The position numbers were made by a program, and so were the translations under genes. Below the pieces are notes generated by a model. That model searched no databases and had not been told where the DNA came from. It saw only the letters and a program-made list of their open reading frames with translations. A stretch of 32,003 bases of DNA from Marivivens sp. (GTDB lineage: Bacteria > Pseudomonadota > Alphaproteobacteria > Rhodobacterales > Rhodobacteraceae). Position 1 is the stretch's first letter. Each line of letters starts with the position of its first letter. The stretch is from positions 1-32,003 of the forward strand of contig JALRLK010000043.1 in NCBI GenBank assembly GCA_023254495.1, given 5' to 3'. Shown here one piece after another: positions 8,372-16,301 of this stretch.

Positions 8372-10326
8372 ATGTCATCAGAACCACAGATCCGGATCGG
8401 TGATCGGGAAGAGCTTGTATTCATGCTCGCCGAAGCCGCAGCCATCGAACACAATGTCATGTGCGGCTACCTCTACGGAGCCTGGAGCCTCAAGCTGGGT
8501 GAGCGTGACGGGCTGACGCCTGATCAGGCCAAGGTCGTCGCGGAATGGAAGCGGCTCATCACGCAGGTCGCCATCGAGGAGATGACCCACCTGACGCTGG
8601 TGGGCAATCTGGCGATTTCCATCGGTGGCGCGCCGCATCTCTCGCGGCCGGAATTCCCGATCCCTGCGGGCGAACATCCCGCCGCAATCGACCTTGAACT
8701 CGCGGGCTTTTGCCATGCCCTTCTGGACCACGCGATCTTTTTAGAGCGCCCCGAGGGCGTCGAGCTGGCCGATGCGCCCGGCTTTGCGCCACCTGCGGAA
8801 TACAGCCGCGCCGCGCCGAAAGGCACGATCATGCCCTCATCGCAGGACTATAGCACCATCGGCCATCTCTATCGCGGCATCTATCATGGCTTTGAGGTTT
8901 TGACCCGCCGCTATGGCGAAGAGGATCTCTTCTGCGGCACCATCGAGGATCAGATCACCCCCGCCGACGCCCCCTGCCCGGCCTTTCCGTTGTCAAAGAC
9001 CTCGCCAGCGCCCGTGACGCCATCGAGACTATCGTCGAGCAGGGCGAAGGGGCGCCGCAGCATTCCGAGGACTCGCACTACGCCCGTTTCCTTTCGGTCA
9101 AGGCGCAGCTTGAAGAGATGGTCGCCAAAGATCCGACCTTCCAGCCCGCCTGGCCCGTGGCCCGCAACCCCTGCGCCAAGGCACCGATCCCCGGCAGCAA
9201 CCGCATCCAGATCACCGACCCCGAGGCGGCGCAGGTGCTCGACCTCGGCAATTCTCTTTATAACCTCATGCTCCGCTGTCTTGCCCAAGCCTGGGACCGT
9301 GCGCCCGGAGAGGCAGCGACCAAACAACTGATGGTCACCCTTGCCCGCGAGGCGATGTGGGCGCTCGTGCCGGTGGGCGAATACCTTGCCTCGCTTCCGG
9401 CGGGGCCGGAACATCCGGCCCTGCACGCGGGGCTTTCGTTTTCGACCCTGCGGGATGTGCGAAGCCTGCCTGAAGGGCACGGCGAGATGCTCTTCCTCTC
9501 CGAGCGGATGGAAGAGATTGCCAAACACGCCGAGCGGCTCTTTCCCGAGGGGCACGAACTCTACAAGATACCTGCGGGCCTCCGCAAGATGGCGCGCAAG
9601 ATCGAGGTGCCCGGGGCCGAGCCGAAACCGGTCGCAGCCCCCCTCGTCAACGACAAGCGCGGCGCACCAGTGGCGGAGGGCGAGGACGATCCTTTTGGCA
9701 TCGCCGAGGGCAAGGAAATGACGCTGCATTTCAACTCCAAGCGCTGCATCCATTCACGGCGCTGCGTGCTGGGCGCGCCGGATGTGTTTCTTGCCAACGT
9801 GGTGGGCGAGTGGCTCTTTCCCGACAAGATGCTCACCGCCGATCTGCGCGGCATCTGCCACACCTGCCCCTCGGGTGCGATCACCTATGATCCGAAGGGA
9901 GACACACCGCCTGAGCCTGCGCCGCTGGTCAACTCGCTCAAGCCCCGCGAAAACGGCCCCTATGCCGTGCACGCGACGATCCTCATGGATGGCAAACCCG
10001 ACGGCTATCGCGCCACGCTCTGCCGCTGCGGCGCCTCGAAGAACGAGCCCTATTGCGACGGCTCGCACAACATGATCGGCTTCCGCGCCTCAGGCGAGCC
10101 GGAGACGCGGCCCTCTGATCCCCTGAAGGTCCGCAATGGCGAATTGCGGATTGATCCAGAGGTCAACGGCCCCTTGCAGGTGACAGGCAACCTCGAGATT
10201 TGCACCGGCACGAGGCGCAACGTGGATCGGGTTCAGTCGGTGCGGCTTTGCCGCTGTGGCGGATCGAAGAACAAGCCGTTCTGCGACAATACCCACCTCA
10301 AGATCGGCTTCCGCAGCGACCAGTAG
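8372..10326 (+). pseudogene. Ferritin-like / Fer4_19 / double CDGSH iron-sulfur protein, interrupted by a single-base frameshift
   Basis: Two ORFs in different frames form one gene. The first (from ATG 8372, with GGGGG six bases upstream) has a ferritin-like helical domain with AAAIEHN and AIEEMTH metal-ligand motifs and HLYRGIYHGFE. The second continues the same domain (DLASARDAIETIVEQGEGAPQ, LYNLMLRCLAQAW), then has a divergent 4Fe-4S domain (HFNSKRCIHSRRC, GICHTCPSGAI), and two CDGSH sites, CRCGASKNEPYCDGSH and CRCGGSKNKPFCDNTH. The frames join in the C-tract at 8970-8974: adding one C (GCC CCC CTG CCC GGC) restores a continuous 651-residue protein. This could be a true pseudogene, a phase-variable tract or a sequencing error. 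The intact form would bind several Fe-S and di-iron sites, probably in redox or iron handling in the cytoplasm. Confidence 0.85.
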
Positions 10327-10329
10327 CCC

Positions 10330-11691
10330 TCAGAGATACCAGTCGTATTCCTGCCGCGAGATCGTGTCCATGAAGGCCTCGAGCTCGGCCGCTTTTACCT
10401 GCCGGTAGAGGTCGAGATAGTCCTCGCCGAAATAGTCGGTGAGGATCTCGGCCCGTCCAAGCGCGGCTAGCGCATCCCAGAACGTATTGGGCAGGGTTTC
10501 GTCCAGCTCTGCGCCCGCGTTGCCTGTATGCTTGGCGCCGGGATCGAGCTCGTTCGTGAGGCCATAATGGACGCCCGCCAGAACCGCGGCCGTGACGAGA
10601 TAGGGATTGGCTTCAGCCCCCGCCACACGGTGTTCGAGCCTGCGGGCGGCGCCATCGGTCACGGGCGGCAGGCGGAAGGCGACCGAGCGGTTGTTCTCGC
10701 CCCAGTCGCGGGTGACGGGGGTAAACTCGTCAGGCTTGAAGCGGCGATAGACGTTGATGTTGGGCGCGAAGATCGCCATCGCCTCGTGCAGCGTGGCCTG
10801 AAGGCCGCCCACCGCATGGCCGAGGAGCTTTTCGCCATCGGGACGAGCGGGATCAAAGATGTTGCGGCCCTCATCGTCCAAAAGGCTCATGTGGATGTGC
10901 AGGCCGTTGCCCGACAGGCCGGGGAAAGGCTTGGACATGAACGTGACGTCAAAGCCTTGCGCCCGCGCCTCGCCCTGCACCGCCCGCCGCAGAAGGGCGG
11001 CATGATCAGCAGCGCGGAGCGGGTCGGTCTGGTGCTCGAGATTGATCTCGAACTGCCCCGGACCGTATTCGCAGATGACCGTGCTGACCGGCAAGCCCTG
11101 CGCCCGGCAGGCTTCCTGCAAGGCATTGAGGATCGGGCTATATTCGTCGAGCTTTGCCAGCGAGAGCACTTGCCCCTGCGACTCGCGCTCGCCAGTCACA
11201 GGCGAGGCGGCGGGGATCGGCGCGCCGTCCGCGGCGCGGCCAAGGTCGGTGAGATAGAACTCCAACTCCAGCGCCACTACGGGCTTCAGGCCAAGACCGC
11301 GCACCATTTCGATGACATCCGCGAGGATCTTGCGCGGCTCATACCAGAAGGTCTCGCCATTCGTGGCGCGGGTCATCTGACACAAGACCTGCCCGCCTTT
11401 GCCGCCGCTCCAAGGGATCGGTGCAAAGGTTCCGGCAATGGGCCGCGCCATGCCGTCGGGATCGCCATCGGAAAAGCCGAAACCCATCGGATCGGCAGTG
11501 TTGCCCCGCACGTCCACAAGCTGCATCGCCGCGCAAACCGGCGTTCCGGCCTTGAGCATCTTGGCGACATGGCCAACGGGAAGCCGCTTGCCGATGGCCC
11601 GCCCGCAGAGGTCGATCACGATCGCGTCGATATACTCGATGAAGGGATGGTCTTGCAGAAGCTCGTCGAGCTCGGTCTCGGTGGCAAACAT
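10330..11691 (-). CDS. Glutamine synthetase family protein (gamma-glutamylpolyamine synthetase-like)
   Basis: 453 residues, the length of class-I-type GS paralogues. Visible are the ATP/metal motifs VALELEFYL, CEYGPGQFEINLEH, SGNGLHIHMSL and the ammonia/glutamate-site ENNRSVAFRLPP followed by RLEHRVAGAEANPYLVTAAVLAG. The N-terminal half (YIDAIVIDLCGRAIGKRLP) is that of the PuuA-like branch, which ligates glutamate to putrescine or another amine, rather than of the dodecameric GlnA with its adenylylation loop. The amine substrate is not evident from context. It is convergent with the ferritin-like gene (3 bases between stops) and lies 68 bases downstream of the MFS gene on the same strand. The start ATG at 11691 has no strong ribosome site. 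Confidence 0.9.
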   Translation of the reverse strand: MFATETELDELLQDHPFIEYIDAIVIDLCGRAIGKRLPVGHVAKMLKAGTPVCAAMQLVDVRGNTADPMGFGFSDGDPDGMARPIAGTFAPIPWSGGKGGQVLCQMTRATNGETFWYEPRKILADVIEMVRGLGLKPVVALELEFYLTDLGRAADGAPIPAASPVTGERESQGQVLSLAKLDEYSPILNALQEACRAQGLPVSTVICEYGPGQFEINLEHQTDPLRAADHAALLRRAVQGEARAQGFDVTFMSKPFPGLSGNGLHIHMSLLDDEGRNIFDPARPDGEKLLGHAVGGLQATLHEAMAIFAPNINVYRRFKPDEFTPVTRDWGENNRSVAFRLPPVTDGAARRLEHRVAGAEANPYLVTAAVLAGVHYGLTNELDPGAKHTGNAGAELDETLPNTFWDALAALGRAEILTDYFGEDYLDLYRQVKAAELEAFMDTISRQEYDWYL

Positions 11692-11759
11692 GGGGTCTCG
11701 TCCGGTTCTGTTCCTTTGCAGGGATCATACCCACCCGAAGCCCGCGCGATAGCCCTTTC

Positions 11760-12992
11760 CTATGCCTTTTCGGGCCGGTGGGTCTCTCTGAGACCGAGGA
11801 AGAGCCACAGCCCCGACAGCGCCATCGCCCCCGCGGTAAGCCAGAAGCCCGCTTCGAGATGTCCCGAGGCATCCGCCACTAGGCCAATCGCCAATGCCCC
11901 GAAGGCATAGCCGAGATCGCGCCAGAACCGGTAAACGCCCAAGGCCGAGCCACGCCATTCGGGCTTGGCCAGATCGCCGACCGCGGCGATGAGGTTGGGA
12001 TAGAGGAGCGCCATGCCAACGCCCGTCACCGCCGCCGCACCCGCCCATGCAAGTGGGGCCGACAGGAGCGGGAAAGCCGCGACCCCCGCAGCGCATATGG
12101 CAAAGCCCGCGACGATCGGCGGCTTGCGCCCGATCCTGTCGGAAAGGGGGCCGGTCCAAAGCTGGCTTGCGCCCCAGACAAGCCCATAGGTCACTGTGAT
12201 CCAGCCGATGGTGACAAGGGCCACGCCTTGCGCCGCGAGGTAGACCGGCACCAGCGCCCACATCAACGCATCGACGAATTTCTCGACGCTGCCCGCCTGC
12301 GAAAGTGCCTGAAACTCGCGGCTGCGCCAGCTGACCAGCGCAAAGATGCTCTTGGCGGATACTGCGGGGGCCTTGGCCGCGCCAACCGGAGGCCGCGTCT
12401 CGGCAAAAGCCAAGATCGCCGCCACCAGCGCCAGAAGGTTGACGATCAGGCCAATGGCAAACAGCGCCGTGCGGGGATCGAATTGGCTCGCCAGATAGCC
12501 CGTCGCTAGGCCCGCAATCGCCACGCCGCCATAGCCCGCAAATTCATTGACGCCGGTGGCAAGCCCCCGCTGGTCGGGGCGGGCAATGTCGAACTTGGCG
12601 GTCACGGTCATCGACCAGCAAAAGCCCTGATTGACGCCCAAAAGCACATTGGCTGCGACGATCCAGCCCCAGCTTGGCGCGAGGAGGATCACGAAGGGGA
12701 TCGGCAAGGCAACGAGCCACCCCCAGATCAAGACCTTCCTTCGGCCCACGCTGTCGGACAGGCGGCCCGAGACAAAGTTCATCGCCCCTTTGACAAGGCC
12801 GAAGCTGACGACGAAAGCGAAGAGAGAGGCGACCGACCCTTGGGCGACGCCAAACTCTGTTTCGGCCATCGCGGGGATCACCGTGCGCTGAAGGCCGATG
12901 GTCAGGCCGACGAAGAACACCTGCAAAAGCTGCTGCAGGAAGAGGCCGAGGTTTTCTCGCAGGCCCAGAGGTCGGGTTGGCACGGTGGTCAT
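11760..12992 (-). CDS. MFS transporter, divergent to ArsR-rhodanese regulator
   Basis: 410 residues, about twelve hydrophobic segments. The loop-2 MFS signature is recognisable as GRLSDSVGRRKVLIWG and repeats in the second half as GPLSDRIGRKPPIVAG. Other features are typical of small-molecule exporters or organic-anion permeases (NVLLGVNQGFCWSMTVTAKFDIARPDQRGLATG). The transported substrate is unknown. Because it shares an intergenic region with the ArsR-rhodanese gene and its inverted repeat, it is the most likely direct regulatory target; a sulfur compound is a reasonable inferred substrate, but nothing in the protein itself proves it. Confidence 0.88.
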   Translation of the reverse strand: MTTVPTRPLGLRENLGLFLQQLLQVFFVGLTIGLQRTVIPAMAETEFGVAQGSVASLFAFVVSFGLVKGAMNFVSGRLSDSVGRRKVLIWGWLVALPIPFVILLAPSWGWIVAANVLLGVNQGFCWSMTVTAKFDIARPDQRGLATGVNEFAGYGGVAIAGLATGYLASQFDPRTALFAIGLIVNLLALVAAILAFAETRPPVGAAKAPAVSAKSIFALVSWRSREFQALSQAGSVEKFVDALMWALVPVYLAAQGVALVTIGWITVTYGLVWGASQLWTGPLSDRIGRKPPIVAGFAICAAGVAAFPLLSAPLAWAGAAAVTGVGMALLYPNLIAAVGDLAKPEWRGSALGVYRFWRDLGYAFGALAIGLVADASGHLEAGFWLTAGAMALSGLWLFLGLRETHRPEKA

Positions 12993-13006
12993 TTCGTCGA
13001 TTCCGG

Positions 13007-13035
13007 TTGCACTTCTGGTCGTAGGCGCATATCAT
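13007..13035 (+). promoter_or_regulatory. Possible promoter of the ArsR-rhodanese gene
   Basis: TTGCAC at 13007-13012 and TATCAT at 13030-13035 are separated by 17 bases. The -10 hexamer coincides with the left arm of the inverted repeat, which would allow autorepression. The match to consensus is moderate. Confidence 0.35.
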
Positions 13036-13057
13036 TCAAGAGATTTATTGAATGATA
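13030..13057. promoter_or_regulatory. Inverted repeat TATCATTCAA-N8-TTGAATGATA, probable ArsR-type operator
   Basis: Two perfect 10-base arms flank an 8-base spacer (gagattta) in the 85-bp region between the divergent MFS and ArsR-rhodanese starts. This is the usual site for a winged-helix ArsR dimer, and AT-rich ATTCAA/TTGAAT half sites fit the family. It stands out from GC-rich surroundings. Confidence 0.7.
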
Positions 13058-13077
13058 CTTACGAACCGGCCCCCTCG

Positions 13078-13761
13078 ATGTCAACGTCCAACAAACTCGC
13101 CCTGATCGACGAATATGCCTCGATCGCCCGCGCCCTCGCCTCGCCGCACCGGATGCGCCTTTTGGAGCAATTGGCCCAAGGCGAGAAAGGCGTCGACGCT
13201 TTGGCCGAGAAAACCGAGCTGAGCTTTGCCAACTGCTCGCAGCACCTTCAGGAATTGCGCCGTGTCGGGCTGGTGACAAGCCGGCGCGAGGGCAAGGCCG
13301 CCATTTATCGGCTGACCGACGACGACACGCTGCGCCTGATGGCGCTGATCCAGAAGATCGCCCGCCAAAACATCGACCGTGTCGACGAGATCCTCGATGG
13401 TATCGCCGGCGGGATCGAGCGGCCCGAGCCTGTCTCGCGCGAAGTTTTGGCCGAGCGGTTGGCCGCGGGCGACGTGGTGGTGCTCGATATCCGCCCGCCG
13501 GAGGAATTCGCAGCGGGCCATATCCCCGGCGCGCTCAGCGCCCCGCTGGACGAGGTAGGCCAACTGGCCGAAAGCCTCGATCCGTCAACGCCGATCTTTG
13601 CCTATTGCCGCGGCCCCTATTGCCTTTATGCCGACCGCGCCGCCGCTGAACTGCGCCAGCGCGGGTTTGATGCCCGAACGGTCGAAGGCGGCCTGCCCGA
13701 CTGGCGCGCCGACGGCCGCCCCGTAGCGACGGTTGACAGGGCGGTCGACGCTGTAATCTAA
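13078..13761 (+). CDS. ArsR-family transcriptional regulator fused to a rhodanese domain
   Basis: From the ATG at 13078 the protein is 227 residues. Residues 10-100 form a winged helix-turn-helix (LASPHRMRLLEQLAQGEKGVDALAEKTELSFANCSQHLQELRRVGLVTSRREGKAAIYRL). Residues 120-222 are a rhodanese domain (VVVLDIRPPEEFAAGHIPGALSAP) with the active-site loop AYCRGPYC; C177 is the expected persulfide-bearing cysteine, C182 a second one, and C53 the only cysteine in the DNA-binding domain. Such fusions plausibly sense sulfane sulfur: persulfidation in the rhodanese part would alter DNA binding. The track's longer start at 12898 overlaps the divergent MFS gene and the operator, so it is rejected. Upstream lies the inverted repeat; the ribosome site is weak. 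Confidence 0.9.
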   Translation: MSTSNKLALIDEYASIARALASPHRMRLLEQLAQGEKGVDALAEKTELSFANCSQHLQELRRVGLVTSRREGKAAIYRLTDDDTLRLMALIQKIARQNIDRVDEILDGIAGGIERPEPVSREVLAERLAAGDVVVLDIRPPEEFAAGHIPGALSAPLDEVGQLAESLDPSTPIFAYCRGPYCLYADRAAAELRQRGFDARTVEGGLPDWRADGRPVATVDRAVDAVI

Positions 13762-13765
13762 CGGC

Positions 13766-14848
13766 TCAGCCGAGCTGATAGCCTGGCGTTGACTTCGAGA
13801 TCGCCAGTTCCTCGGCGTCCATATCCTCGGGGATGCCTTCAAACAGCGGCGTCGAGAGATAACGCTCGCCGGTATCGGGCAACATACAGAGGATAACGGA
13901 ACCCGGAGCGGCTTTCGCTGCGACCTTCATCGCGGCGGCAAAGCTCGCGCCGCCCGAGATACCGGTCAGGATCCCCTCTTTCCGGGCCAGCTTTCGCGCC
14001 CATTCGACACCCTCGGGCCCTGGGATCGGCAGAAGTTCGTCATAGCCCGCGCCATCGAGAAGCTCTTGGAGCACGAAAGGAACAAAGTCCGGCGTCCAGC
14101 CTTGGATCGGGTGCGGCTGGGCGATGGTCTGGCTGGCGGCGGGGGAATGGTTGGCGTTACGCTTCTGCTCCTCGCCCTGCCCGACAATCTGGGAATTGGC
14201 GGGTTCGGCCATGATAATCTTGGTCTCGGGCCTTTCGCGGCGCAGAACCCGCGCCACGCCTGTGATCGTCCCGCCAGTGCCATAGCCCGAGACGAAATAA
14301 TCCAGCCGGTTGCCCTCGAAATCGCCAAGGATCTCGTGGCCTGTTGTCATTTCGTGGATATCGGCGTTGTCGGCGGTCTCGAACTGATGGGCAAAGAACC
14401 AGCCATTCGCCTTCGCCAGCTCTTCTGCCTTGCGATACATCCCGATGCCCTTCTCGGCCCTCGGGGTCAGCACAACCTTTGCACCAAGCATCCGCATCAG
14501 CCGGCGCCGCTCGACCGAAAAGCTATCGGCCATGGTGACAACAAGCGGATAGCCCTTCTGCGCGCAGACCAATGCCAGGCCGATCCCGGTGTTGCCGCTC
14601 GTGGCCTCGACCACGGTCTGGCCCGGCTTGATCCGGCCTTCCCTCTCGGCGGCTTCGATGATGTTAAGAGCGAGGCGGTCTTTCACCGAACCGCCGGGAT
14701 TGAAGAACTCGGCCTTCACATAGAGCCGAACACCGGCCGGCGCGAGATTGTTGATCCTTATGCAGGGCGTATCGCCAACTGTATCGAGAACTGAATCGAA
14801 CACGCGCCCTCGGCCGTGCAGGTGCCGGATTTCATCTGATCTGTGCAT
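13766..14848 (-). CDS. Cysteine synthase-like PLP enzyme (fold type II)
   Basis: 360 residues from the ATG at 14848, chosen over the TTG at 14860 because GGAGG lies five bases upstream of the ATG. FNPGGSVKDRLA carries the PLP lysine (K56), ATSGNTGIGLA is the substrate-binding loop (83-88), and SGYGTGGTITGVARVL is the phosphate-binding Gly-rich loop. This is the O-acetylserine sulfhydrylase family, making cysteine from O-acetylserine and sulfide. A longer linker, QGEEQKRNANHSPAASQ, stands where standard CysK has a short stretch before HPIQG. It is convergent with the ArsR-rhodanese gene and downstream of the sHdr operon, but a terminator separates it from tusA. Confidence 0.9.
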   Translation of the reverse strand: MHRSDEIRHLHGRGRVFDSVLDTVGDTPCIRINNLAPAGVRLYVKAEFFNPGGSVKDRLALNIIEAAEREGRIKPGQTVVEATSGNTGIGLALVCAQKGYPLVVTMADSFSVERRRLMRMLGAKVVLTPRAEKGIGMYRKAEELAKANGWFFAHQFETADNADIHEMTTGHEILGDFEGNRLDYFVSGYGTGGTITGVARVLRRERPETKIIMAEPANSQIVGQGEEQKRNANHSPAASQTIAQPHPIQGWTPDFVPFVLQELLDGAGYDELLPIPGPEGVEWARKLARKEGILTGISGGASFAAAMKVAAKAAPGSVILCMLPDTGERYLSTPLFEGIPEDMDAEELAISKSTPGYQLG

Positions 14849-14943
14849 GGAGTCCTCCAAAGGGATAGGTCAGCAAATACGCCTTCGCCGATGATCATAG
14901 CACAATCCGGCGCAGTCTCGATGCGATCCATTGGGGGAACGGC

Positions 14944-14973
14944 AAAGAAAAACGCCCGGTCAATCGCCGGGCG
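14944..14973 (-). terminator. Rho-independent terminator after tusA
   Basis: On the minus strand CGCCCGG-CGATTGA-CCGGGCG is followed by TTTTTCTTT. The seven-base perfect GC stem and the T-run make a standard terminator, placed about 70 bases after the tusA stop. It closes the sHdr transcription unit and isolates the cysteine synthase gene. Confidence 0.85.
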
Positions 14974-15043
14974 CTCTGTGGTAATTTGGTGCGCCTGAGG
15001 CAAACAAACGCGAACCAGATTCTCGTCTGGCCTGCCTCGGGGC

Positions 15044-15271
15044 CTAGGCGGTGTGTTTGATCGTGAAGAAGTAAACGTTCCCGTCCTGATGATGCTCGAC
15101 CAGTTCGTTTCCGGTGGTGCGGCAGAAGGCTTCAAAGTCCTTCACTGCGCCCGGATCGGTCGCCTGAATTTCCAGGGTGCCGCCGGTCGGAACATCCTTG
15201 AGTGCCTTCTTAGCCCGCAGGATCGGAAGGGGGCAGTTGAGGCCCTTCGCGTCGAGAGTTACGTCAGCCAT
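15044..15271 (-). CDS. tusA: TusA-type sulfur carrier protein
   Basis: 75 residues with the TusA fold signature DAKGLNCPLPILRAKKAL; C13 followed by Pro (the CPxP motif) is the persulfide-carrying cysteine. The C-terminal half (TDPGAVKDFEAFCRTTGNELVE) is also typical. TusA accepts sulfane sulfur from rhodaneses or DsrE proteins and passes it on; in sHdr loci it is thought to feed the sHdr complex, not tRNA thiolation. It is the last gene of the cluster, 12 bases after the DsrE2 gene, with AAAGGA upstream of the ATG. A cytoplasmic location is expected. Confidence 0.93.
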   Translation of the reverse strand: MADVTLDAKGLNCPLPILRAKKALKDVPTGGTLEIQATDPGAVKDFEAFCRTTGNELVEHHQDGNVYFFTIKHTA

Positions 15272-15283
15272 TCGTGTAATCCT

Positions 15284-15778
15284 TTAGATATAGAGGTTAA
15301 TTTCACTTTTGGTCGCGACCTCGACCCAAGACGCCGCGCCGCCAATGGCGACACCGTCGATCAGGTCTTCGCGCTTGTATTCAAAGAGATCGAGGGTCAT
15401 CTGGCAGGCAATCATGTTGACCTCGGACTCGATGGCCATCTCGCGCAGCTCTTCGACCGAGGCGACGCCCTTCTTCTTGATGAGGTTCTTCATCATCGCG
15501 GTGGTCAGCGCCGGCGCGCCCGGCAGGGCGGCCATGATGTTGGGCATGGCCATGTGGCCGCCCATCATCGGCATTTCCATAGCCGAGTTGCCGAGGGTCG
15601 TAACCTTCAGGTTCATGTCTTTCTTCAAAAGGCCGAGGCCGTAGAAGGTAAAGAACATGGTGACATCAAGCCCCATCGCCGCGGCGGTGGTGGCCAGAAT
15701 GAACGGAGGATAGGCCCAGTCGAGCGTGCCCTTCGTTACGATGATCGACATTGACTTTGCGTTTTGTTCGTCCGCCAC
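15284..15778 (-). CDS. DsrE2-type DsrE/DsrF/DsrH-like protein
   Basis: 164 residues from a GTG start at 15778 that has GGGAGGG seven bases upstream. The family pattern is clear: SIIVTKGTLDWAYPPFILATTAAAMGLDVTMFFTFYGLGLL, a Met/Gly-rich central part (EMPMMGGHMAMPN) and VNMIACQMTLDLF with the conserved cysteine that can carry a persulfide. DsrE2-type proteins usually occur with TusA and rhodaneses in sulfur oxidisers and are proposed sulfurtransferases; some are predicted to be membrane-associated because of the hydrophobic Met-rich stretch. Here the gene sits between lbpA and tusA in the sHdr operon. Confidence 0.9.
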   Translation of the reverse strand: MADEQNAKSMSIIVTKGTLDWAYPPFILATTAAAMGLDVTMFFTFYGLGLLKKDMNLKVTTLGNSAMEMPMMGGHMAMPNIMAALPGAPALTTAMMKNLIKKKGVASVEELREMAIESEVNMIACQMTLDLFEYKREDLIDGVAIGGAASWVEVATKSEINLYI

Positions 15779-15799
15779 GGGACATCCCTCCCATAATAC

Positions 15800-15819
15800 T
15801 CCGGGCCTGACGGCCCGGA
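15800..15819 (-). other. Strong intercistronic hairpin between lbpA and the DsrE2 gene
   Basis: TCCGGGCC-TGAC-GGCCCGGA is a perfect 8-bp GC-rich stem with a 4-base loop. No T-run follows it on either strand, so it is unlikely to be a full terminator. It may act as an mRNA-stability or processing element setting the relative expression of lbpA and the downstream sulfurtransferase genes. Confidence 0.55.
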
Positions 15820-15839
15820 CCTAGATCCGCGCCCTTAGG

Positions 15840-16280
15840 TCAAGCGCATCCTGCAAATTCATCAGCGGCCATCTTGGCCTCATAGGGCGCTGCAACTGCT
15901 GCTCCGGGGGTCAGGATCGCATCCGCTTCGCCCTGGTTGGCCGGCTTGACCCGCACCATCCAGCCGGCGCCGTAGGTATCGCTGTTGGCCAACTTGGGAT
16001 CATCGACCAGCGCCAAGTTCACCTCGACGATCTCGGCGGTAAAGCCCAGCTTGGCCGGGCCGACCCATTTGCCGCTCTCGACGGTGGCACAGCTTTTGCC
16101 GGCCTCGATCGTCTTGCCGGCCTTCTTGCCGGTAAAGGCCACAAGCTGGCCGGCCATGCCGGTCGCGATCATGGTCATGCCCGCGGTATAGGTGCCGTCG
16201 CCTTCGGGGCGATACCACAGGTTGTTCGGCACGTCGTAAAACAGATCGTCCGGAAGATTACATCCACGTACCACTGGCAT
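15840..16280 (-). CDS. lbpA: Lipoate-binding protein of the sHdr system (GcvH-like)
   Basis: 146 residues with the GcvH fold: LFYDVPNNLWYRPEGDGTYTAGMT at the N-terminus and the lipoylation site CATVESGKWVGPAKLGF, where K71 is the modified lysine. No glycine cleavage T or P protein is encoded nearby. Instead the gene lies in the sHdr cluster, where dedicated GcvH-like LbpA proteins serve as partners of the sulfur-oxidising complex and may carry bound sulfur intermediates on the dithiol. It has AAGGAG seven bases before the ATG. The companion lipoate ligase-like gene is at the head of the same cluster. Confidence 0.93.
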   Translation of the reverse strand: MPVVRGCNLPDDLFYDVPNNLWYRPEGDGTYTAGMTMIATGMAGQLVAFTGKKAGKTIEAGKSCATVESGKWVGPAKLGFTAEIVEVNLALVDDPKLANSDTYGAGWMVRVKPANQGEADAILTPGAAVAAPYEAKMAADEFAGCA

Positions 16281-16301
16281 CGGTCGACTCCTTCGTCTTC
16301 T

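Noticed and set aside
8955-8985. Programmed -1 ribosomal frameshift in the ferritin-like gene
   Set aside because: The shift would need no missing base, but there is no canonical slippery heptamer with a clear downstream structure; a lost C in a homopolymer is the simpler explanation.
15000-15040. Second hairpin CCAGA-TTCTCG-TCTGG after tusA as another terminator
   Set aside because: The five-base stem is weak and no T-run follows; the terminator at 14944-14973 is sufficient.
15840-16280. Glycine cleavage H protein
   Set aside because: The fold and lipoyl lysine are the same, but no gcvT or gcvP is nearby and the gene is embedded in an sHdr operon, so LbpA fits better.
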